Positions 7,023-10,757 of a stretch of DNA of 10,757 nucleotides are shown one piece after another (positions within the stretch are counted from its first letter, which is position 1; each line of letters opens with the position of its first letter). This stretch comes from an uncultured Acetatifactor sp. (GTDB lineage: Bacteria; Bacillota; Clostridia; Lachnospirales; Lachnospiraceae). The notes beneath the pieces are model-generated. The model ran no database searches and was not told the origin of the DNA. It worked only from the letters and a program-made list of their open reading frames with translations. A program made the position numbers and the translations under genes. The stretch lies in assembly GCA_934394815.1 (NCBI GenBank), contig CAKRRD010000061.1, positions 1-10,757 on the forward strand. The letters run 5' to 3'.

Positions 7023-7781
7023 ATGGCATTATTGGAAACAAAAAATTTAGGCATTTCTTTTGGCGGACTTCGTGCGGTAGATGATTTCAATATTACGATT
7101 GAAAAAGGTGCATTGTATGGACTGATCGGCCCTAACGGTGCCGGAAAGACCACAGTATTCAACCTGTTAACCGGTGTATATAAGCCGACCGAGGGCATTA
7201 TCACGCTGGATGGCAGGGATGTCACGGGCAAGAAGACCATCGACATCAATCAGGCAGGCATCGCAAGAACCTTCCAGAATATCCGACTGTTCAAGGATCT
7301 GTCTGTAATCGACAACGTAAAGGTAGGTCTGCATAATCATATGGGTTACAGCACACTTACCGGGATTTTACGTCTGCCGAAATATTATAAAGTGGAAAAA
7401 CAGATGACGGAAAAAGCCATGGAGCTTTTGAAGGTCTTCGGACTGGAAGCTGAAGCGGAGACACTGGCAGATAATCTTCCTTACGGTAAGCAGAGAAAGC
7501 TGGAGATTGCCAGAGCACTGGCTACGAAACCGAAGCTTCTTCTGTTAGATGAGCCTGCTGCAGGCATGAACCCCAATGAGACGCTGGAACTGATGGAAAC
7601 CATCCGTTTTGTCAGAGAGCATTTTGATATGACGATTCTTCTGATTGAGCATGATATGAAGCTGGTAGGTGGAATCTGTGAGGAACTTACGGTTCTGAAC
7701 TTCGGCCGTGTCCTGTGTCAGGGCAAGACCAGTGACGTGCTGAATAATCCGGAAGTCATCAAGGCTTATCTGGGTGAATAG
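7023..7781 (+). CDS. livG: Liv-type ABC transporter ATP-binding protein LivG
   Basis: Cytoplasmic ATPase subunit of 252 residues. Walker A is GPNGAGKTT at residues 36-44. The signature motif is LPYGKQR at 152-158, the non-canonical form normal for LivG in place of LSGGQ. Walker B is LLLLDEP with Asp176 and the catalytic Glu177, and the switch His210 lies in LLIEHDM. AAGGAGG in the end of livM provides the ribosome binding site, and only two bases separate the genes. It pairs with LivF to drive transport through LivH/LivM. Confidence 0.97.
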   Translation: MALLETKNLGISFGGLRAVDDFNITIEKGALYGLIGPNGAGKTTVFNLLTGVYKPTEGIITLDGRDVTGKKTIDINQAGIARTFQNIRLFKDLSVIDNVKVGLHNHMGYSTLTGILRLPKYYKVEKQMTEKAMELLKVFGLEAEAETLADNLPYGKQRKLEIARALATKPKLLLLDEPAAGMNPNETLELMETIRFVREHFDMTILLIEHDMKLVGGICEELTVLNFGRVLCQGKTSDVLNNPEVIKAYLGE

Positions 7782-7794
7782 GAGGACAACGGCT

Positions 7795-8505
7795 ATGGCA
7801 ATGTTAGAAGTAAATGATATTAAAGTATATTACGGCATGATACAGGCCATAAAGGGTGTGTCCTTTCATGTAGATGAGGGAGAGGTCATTGCACTGATCG
7901 GAGCCAACGGCGCCGGCAAGACAACGATCCTGCATACGGTATCCGGACTGTTGACCCCGAAGGAAGGTACCATTACTTTCGAGGGTCAGGATCTGGTCAA
8001 GATTCCCGGACATAAGATCGTGTCCATGGGTATGGCGCATGTACCGGAAGGCAGACGTGTCTTTGCACAGCTTTCCGTATTACAGAATCTGATGATGGGC
8101 GCATATACCAGAAAAGATAAAGAAGAGATTGCCCAGACCTTAGAGACTGTATTTGATCGTTTTCCCCGTTTGAAAGAACGTCAGAACCAGATGGCAGGAA
8201 CCTTAAGTGGTGGTGAACAGCAGATGCTGGCCATGGGCAGGGCTTTGATGTCTCATCCCAAGATCATTCTGATGGATGAGCCTTCCATGGGACTGTCTCC
8301 GATTTTTGTAAATGAGATCTTCGACATTATCCAGGAAGTAAGCAAGAGCGGCACCACGGTTCTGCTGGTAGAGCAGAATGCGAAGAAGGCCCTGTCTATC
8401 GCAGACAGAGCTTACGTGCTTGAGACCGGTAAGATTGTTCTGGAAGGTAAGGCAAGCGACCTTCTGAATAATGATTCCATTAAGAAAGCATATCTGGGTG
8501 AATAA
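7795..8505 (+). CDS. livF: Liv-type ABC transporter ATP-binding protein LivF
   Basis: Second ATPase subunit, 236 residues. Walker A is GANGAGKTT at residues 36-44, the signature LSGGEQQ is at 137-143, and Walker B ILMDEP has Asp161-Glu162. The switch position reads LLVEQN, with Gln in place of His, which is usual for LivF. The start at 7795 follows AGGAGG (7780-7785), which overlaps the livG stop; a second ATG two codons on (7801) is a weaker choice, and an in-frame GTG at 7774 lies within livG. It is the last transporter gene. Confidence 0.96.
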   Translation: MAMLEVNDIKVYYGMIQAIKGVSFHVDEGEVIALIGANGAGKTTILHTVSGLLTPKEGTITFEGQDLVKIPGHKIVSMGMAHVPEGRRVFAQLSVLQNLMMGAYTRKDKEEIAQTLETVFDRFPRLKERQNQMAGTLSGGEQQMLAMGRALMSHPKIILMDEPSMGLSPIFVNEIFDIIQEVSKSGTTVLLVEQNAKKALSIADRAYVLETGKIVLEGKASDLLNNDSIKKAYLGE

Positions 8506-8564
8506 CCCATAAGATAAGTCGCTGCGGGTGGAAGCAGCAGAGACAGAAAGGTATGGTGATCGGG

Positions 8565-9191
8565 ATGAATAATGTAGTCATTACTATTGCAAGACAGTAT
8601 GGAAGCGGCGGACGGACCATCGGTGAAATGCTGGCGGAGAAGCTGAATGTTCATTACTATGACAAGGAACTGATGAAGCTGGCCAGCGACGACAGCGGTA
8701 TCAATGAGGCGCTGTTTGTAAACGCAGATGAAAAGGTGAAAAGTACGAAGCTGTTTCATATTGCAAAAAATGAGTATCACGGAGAACTGATTCCTCCGGA
8801 AAGTGATGATTTTACCTCTACAGATAATCTGTTTAATTATCAGGCAAAGATCATTCGGGATCTGGCTAAGGAGGAATCCTGTGTCATTATCGGCCGTTGT
8901 GCGGATTATGTCCTGAAGGATTATCCCAATGTTCTCAGCGTATTTATCCATGCGCCGAAGGAATACTGTCTGGAAGGTGCGGCTAAGAAGCACAGTATGA
9001 ACCCGAAGGAACTGGAGCGCTTTGTGGCAAAGACGGATAAACACCGTGCGGAGTACTATAAGTATCATACTGGACGGGAATGGACGGATGCAAGGAACTA
9101 TGATCTGTGTCTGGACAGTTCCAAGCTGGGATACGAAAGATGCGTGGATGAGATCATTTCCTATATGAAGGTACGGTTCCCGGAGGAGTAA
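8565..9191 (+). CDS. Cytidylate kinase-like P-loop protein
   Basis: A 208-residue protein of the cytidylate-kinase-like family (Cytidylate_kin2 type). It opens MNNVVITIARQYGSGGRTIGEMLAEKLNVHYYDKEL: the P-loop is QYGSGGRTIG (residues 11-20), with Arg where a classic Walker A has Lys. This is common in the family. VIIGRCADYVL follows near residue 107, and an Arg/Lys-rich lid-like stretch DKHRAEYYKYHTGREW lies near residue 160. Nucleoside-phosphate kinase activity is inferred from fold only; the true cytidylate kinase, Cmk, is a different protein. The start is uncertain: AGAAAGG at 8545-8551 is 13 bases from this ATG but too close to the in-frame ATG at 8553. It begins 59 bases after livF with no clear promoter, so it may be read from the liv transcript. 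It is not a known part of Liv transporters. Confidence 0.8.
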   Translation: MNNVVITIARQYGSGGRTIGEMLAEKLNVHYYDKELMKLASDDSGINEALFVNADEKVKSTKLFHIAKNEYHGELIPPESDDFTSTDNLFNYQAKIIRDLAKEESCVIIGRCADYVLKDYPNVLSVFIHAPKEYCLEGAAKKHSMNPKELERFVAKTDKHRAEYYKYHTGREWTDARNYDLCLDSSKLGYERCVDEIISYMKVRFPEE

Positions 9192-9234
9192 GACCCGGAA
9201 GATGACTTCTGTGTAATTTCATAAAGTTGTAATT

Positions 9235-9273
9235 AAAATTCCCTTGTGATTATACAGCGCAGGGGAATTTTTT
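9235..9273 (+). terminator. Intrinsic terminator after the kinase-like gene
   Basis: AAAATTCCCT (9235-9244) pairs with GGGGAATTTT (9262-9271); further TG/CA pairs extend the stem, and a run of six T (9268-9273) ends it. It is placed to end the liv/kinase-like transcript. The A-rich left flank could also give weak termination on the minus strand. Confidence 0.85.
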
Positions 9274-9310
9274 ATGGAAAGGCAGCAAGTTATCTGTTAG
9301 AACTTCTTGT

Positions 9311-9354
9311 AAAAATAAAACGCCGAAAAGCCTTATGGAGTAAGACTTTTCGGC
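9311..9354 (-). terminator. Intrinsic terminator of lexA
   Basis: GCCGAAAAG (9322-9330) pairs with CTTTTCGGC (9346-9354), with an inner CTTA/TAAG stem and a five-base loop. Read on the minus strand it is followed by GTTTTATTTTT (plus 9311-9321), so it serves lexA. It stands back to back with the plus-strand terminator at 9235-9273. Confidence 0.85.
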
Positions 9355-9409
9355 ATGTAAAAGTGCTCAAAAAAGAGTTGATTTATATAGGGAGACTTCA
9401 TGATGTCAG

Positions 9410-10027
9410 TTACTTGTAGAAACGGAATACTCCGAACACCGTACCGAGAATCTGGCAGTCATCGACAATGATGGGATCCATGGTGTCGTTCTCCGGCTGG
9501 AGGCGGATATGTCCCTTCTCCTTATAGAAAGTCTTGACAGTAGCGGAATCATCGATCAGGGCCACAACGATCTCACCGTTATTCGCCGTGTTCTGGACAT
9601 GAACAAAGACACGGTCACCGTTGAAGATACCGGCATTAATCATGGACTCTCCGCGGACATTCAAAATGAAGGATTCTCCCTTGGGTACCACATCGGCGGG
9701 AACAGGGAAATAGTCCTGAACGTTCTCTTCGGCCAGAATAGGCTGCCCGGCAGCAACATTACCGATCACGGGGAGGCTGACCATCTCGGTACGCACCATC
9801 TGGAAGCTGTCGTCACAGATCTCAATGGCACGGGGCTTGGTGGGGTCTCTGCGGATATAGCCGTTCTTCTCCAATGTCTCCAGATGAGAATGAACGGAAG
9901 AGGTGGACTTTAAGTTCACCGTCTCACAGATCTCACGCACTGTGGGGGGATAGCCTTTTTTTAAAATCTCATCTTTGATATAATCTAATATTTCCTGCTG
10001 CTTGGCAGTAATTTTTCCATAGCCCAT
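9410..10027 (-). CDS. lexA: SOS response repressor LexA
   Basis: Repressor of the DNA-damage regulon; RecA filaments stimulate its self-cleavage. The 205 residues start with a winged-helix DNA-binding domain (about 1-70: [53 protein letters not shown]). The S24 peptidase domain follows. The cleavage bond is Ala93-Gly94 in NVAAGQP, the nucleophile is Ser128 in RGESM and the general base is Lys165 in ATVKTF. All key residues are present, so the protein should be active. Its ATG follows GGAGGT (plus 10033-10038). Its promoter region carries LexA-box-like sites, so it should repress itself. It is divergent from a LysM membrane protein, as lexA is from yneA in Bacillus. Confidence 0.98.
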   Translation of the reverse strand: MGYGKITAKQQEILDYIKDEILKKGYPPTVREICETVNLKSTSSVHSHLETLEKNGYIRRDPTKPRAIEICDDSFQMVRTEMVSLPVIGNVAAGQPILAEENVQDYFPVPADVVPKGESFILNVRGESMINAGIFNGDRVFVHVQNTANNGEIVVALIDDSATVKTFYKEKGHIRLQPENDTMDPIIVDDCQILGTVFGVFRFYK

Positions 10028-10040
10028 AAATGACCTCCGT

Positions 10041-10054
10041 AAAACATCTGTTCT
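10041..10054 (-). promoter_or_regulatory. Possible fifth LexA-box-like site in the lexA leader
   Basis: On the minus strand AGAACAGATGTTTT matches 12 of 14 positions of the Bacillus LexA consensus. It lies just downstream of the predicted lexA start, mirroring the site that lies downstream of the divergent start. Confidence 0.45.
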
Positions 10055-10071
10055 TACTGAATTATATAACG

Positions 10072-10100
10072 ATTATAGCATAGCAAAAAGTAAAAAGCAA
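10072..10100 (-). promoter_or_regulatory. lexA promoter
   Basis: On the minus strand, TTGCTT (plus 10095-10100) and a consensus TATAAT (plus 10072-10077) are separated by 17 bases, and TGC precedes the -10 (extended form). Transcription would start near 10065. A LexA-box-like site overlaps the -35 (10098-10111). Confidence 0.78.
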
Positions 10101-10124
10101 ACATATATTCCAAAAATATGTTCG
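10098..10124. promoter_or_regulatory. Two abutting LexA-box-like sites at the lexA promoter
   Basis: CAAACATATATTCC (10098-10111) and CAAAAATATGTTCG (10111-10124) each match 12 of 14 positions of the Bacillus LexA (DinR) consensus CGAACRNRYGTTYC, or its complement. They share one base. The first overlaps the lexA -35 box, which fits autorepression. Matches were counted by eye. Confidence 0.65.
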
Positions 10125-10133
10125 ATTTTTAAC

Positions 10134-10162
10134 TTGACAGAAGAATGCATGTTCGATATAAT
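10134..10162 (+). promoter_or_regulatory. Consensus promoter of the LysM protein gene
   Basis: TTGACA (10134-10139) and TATAAT (10157-10162) match the sigma-A consensus at all twelve positions, with the ideal 17-base spacer. Transcription should begin near 10169. A LexA-box-like site fills the spacer and another lies at the start of the transcript, so a very strong promoter appears to be held off until DNA damage. Confidence 0.88.
10142..10155. promoter_or_regulatory. LexA-box-like site in the promoter spacer
   Basis: AGAATGCATGTTCG matches 12 of 14 positions of the LexA consensus. It sits between the -35 and -10 boxes of the LysM gene promoter, where bound LexA would block RNA polymerase. 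Confidence 0.72.
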
Positions 10163-10172
10163 ACAACCAGAA

Positions 10173-10186
10173 AGAACAAATGTTCC
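10173..10186. promoter_or_regulatory. Strong LexA box downstream of the LysM gene start site
   Basis: AGAACAAATGTTCC contains a perfect GAAC-N4-GTTC and matches 13 of 14 positions of the Bacillus LexA consensus. It is the best operator in the window and lies about five bases after the predicted transcription start. Confidence 0.85.
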
Positions 10187-10215
10187 CGAACAGATTTTCT
10201 TATGTGAGGTGTGTT

Positions 10216-10611
10216 ATGAGAGTACAGAAGAGTGTATACCATATGACGGACAGAGAGTTAAGATTATATAAGAGACAGTTAAGAAGGAGGCTGCAGATGC
10301 AGCGCAGGATCCTTACCATGATCGCTACGGTCTGTGTGATTATTTTCTGTGCGGTATCCTATCAGGGGATCCGTTCTCTGGCAAGTTCCGGGGAAGAACA
10401 GTTAAAGTTCAAATACTATACTCAGGTGACGGTAGCCTACGGAGAGACTTTATGGGATCTGTCCGAGGATTATATTGATTATGAAGAGTATAAGGATAAG
10501 AAGGAATATATAGATGAGGTACAGAGCATCAACCATCTGGCGGAAGAGGACAGCATCCGCGCCGGACAGACGTTGATCGTACCCTATTATTCTTATGAGT
10601 TTGTGAAGTGA
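10216..10611 (+). CDS. YneA-like LysM membrane protein, probable SOS cell-division inhibitor
   Basis: A 131-residue protein: a strongly basic cytoplasmic N-terminus (residues 1-31, many Arg/Lys), one membrane helix (about 32-52, ILTMIATVCVIIFCAVSY), and an outside LysM domain (about 67-124, from YYTQVTVAYGETLWDLSEDY to AGQTLIVPYY). The layout, the divergent position next to lexA and the LexA boxes match Bacillus YneA, which delays septum formation after DNA damage. B. subtilis YneA is somewhat shorter, at about 105 residues. The function is inferred from architecture and context; LysM suggests peptidoglycan contact. The start at 10216 follows GAGGT (10206-10210). An in-frame ATG at 10180 lies within the LexA box and has no ribosome binding site. 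No terminator with a T tract is visible downstream. Confidence 0.85.
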   Translation: MRVQKSVYHMTDRELRLYKRQLRRRLQMQRRILTMIATVCVIIFCAVSYQGIRSLASSGEEQLKFKYYTQVTVAYGETLWDLSEDYIDYEEYKDKKEYIDEVQSINHLAEEDSIRAGQTLIVPYYSYEFVK

Positions 10612-10757
10612 TAAGAAAGAGTATGATAAATGGGAAGTTAGTGAAACGTCCCCGTAGCCCGCATTGGGGGTAAGGACAGCCAGACCCGCTCTCGCTTCAA
10701 AGCAGAGCGTAGCGGTACGTAAGCGAGGAAAGTACCCTCGCTAAGTACCGACGTCTG
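10612..10757. other. Non-coding tail after the LysM gene
   Basis: No convincing gene. The left part has a weak CCCC/GGGG pairing (10650-10653 with 10666-10669) and a 16-codon open frame from 10623 that I do not accept as a gene. The right part holds the palindromic element. GC content is visibly higher than in the lexA promoter region, which suggests a separate element. Confidence 0.5.
10687..10750. repeat. GC-rich palindromic element (two adjacent strong hairpins)
   Basis: Hairpin A: CGCTCT (10687-10692) pairs with AGAGCG (10704-10709), with GCT/AGC inside. Hairpin B: CGGTAC (10713-10718) pairs with GTACCG (10745-10750), enclosing AGCGAGG (10722-10728) with CCTCGCT (10736-10742) around a seven-base loop. 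There is no T tract, so it is not a simple terminator. It could be a dispersed extragenic palindrome or part of a structured RNA; the window ends seven bases later. Confidence 0.6.

Noticed and set aside
8521..8538. Small hairpin GCTGC/GCAGC between livF and the kinase-like gene
   Set aside because: Only five pairs with an eight-base loop and no T tract, so it does not qualify as a terminator.
8412..9068. Open frame of 218 codons on the minus strand
   Set aside because: It runs antisense through livF and the kinase-like gene; its composition is not protein-like and no start signals are seen.
9509..9913. Open frame of 134 codons on the plus strand
   Set aside because: It is the antisense shadow of lexA and has no ribosome binding site or promoter.
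10180..10215. Upstream in-frame ATG for the LysM protein
   Set aside because: It lies within the strongest LexA box and about 11 bases from the predicted transcription start, leaving no room for a ribosome binding site; GAGGT precedes the ATG at 10216.
10623..10673. Short open frame (MINGKLVKRPRSPHWG) after the LysM gene
   Set aside because: Only 16 codons, a weak purine-rich site upstream, and it lies at the edge of structured non-coding sequence; no support for translation.
10719..10742. GAGGAAAGT word resembling a conserved part of RNase P RNA
   Set aside because: The flanking conserved regions of RNase P RNA are absent and the word is explained as one arm and the loop of the palindromic hairpin.

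Overview
The window looks like chromosomal DNA of a Firmicute of the class Clostridia, most probably a gut member of the Lachnospiraceae. The evidence is the gene order obgE–yhbY–nadD–yqeK–rsfS, a LexA with Bacillus/Clostridium-type operator boxes (GAAC-N4-GTTC), strong AGGAGG-type ribosome binding sites, moderate GC and a clostridial lipoprotein leader. The genus cannot be fixed from the sequence alone.

Layout. (1) Positions 1-3152, plus strand: a tight housekeeping operon made of the 3' part of obgE (its start lies before the window), yhbY, nadD, yqeK and rsfS. It links ribosome assembly and silencing, NAD synthesis and Ap4A breakdown. (2) Positions 3149-3358, minus strand: a small two-helix membrane protein (DUF378), convergent with rsfS; the two genes share a TTAA that holds both stop codons. 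A plus-strand terminator for the rsfS transcript lies in the DUF378 leader. (3) Positions 3552-8505, plus strand: a complete Liv-type (branched-chain amino acid/amide) ABC importer in the order lipoprotein binding protein, two permeases, two ATPases. It has a good promoter with a large inverted repeat over the -10, an attenuator-like hairpin after the binding-protein gene, and a second extended -10 promoter before livH. (4) Positions 8565-9191: a cytidylate-kinase-like P-loop protein, followed by a terminator. (5) Positions 9410-10027, minus strand: lexA with its own terminator. Divergent from it at 10216-10611 is a small membrane-anchored LysM protein arranged like Bacillus yneA, the SOS cell-division inhibitor. 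The spacer between them carries two near-consensus promoters and four or five LexA-box-like sites; three of these are spaced exactly 31 bp apart. (6) Positions 10612-10757: no convincing gene, but strongly folded GC-rich palindromes that resemble a dispersed extragenic repeat or an unrecognised RNA, cut by the window edge.

Most of the window is ordinary, well-conserved gene content. The parts that repay a second look are non-coding: the lexA/LysM operator array, the palindrome over the liv promoter, the antisense arrangement at rsfS/DUF378, and the structured element at the right edge. I found no CRISPR array, transposase, tRNA or rRNA, and no clearly new multi-gene system.
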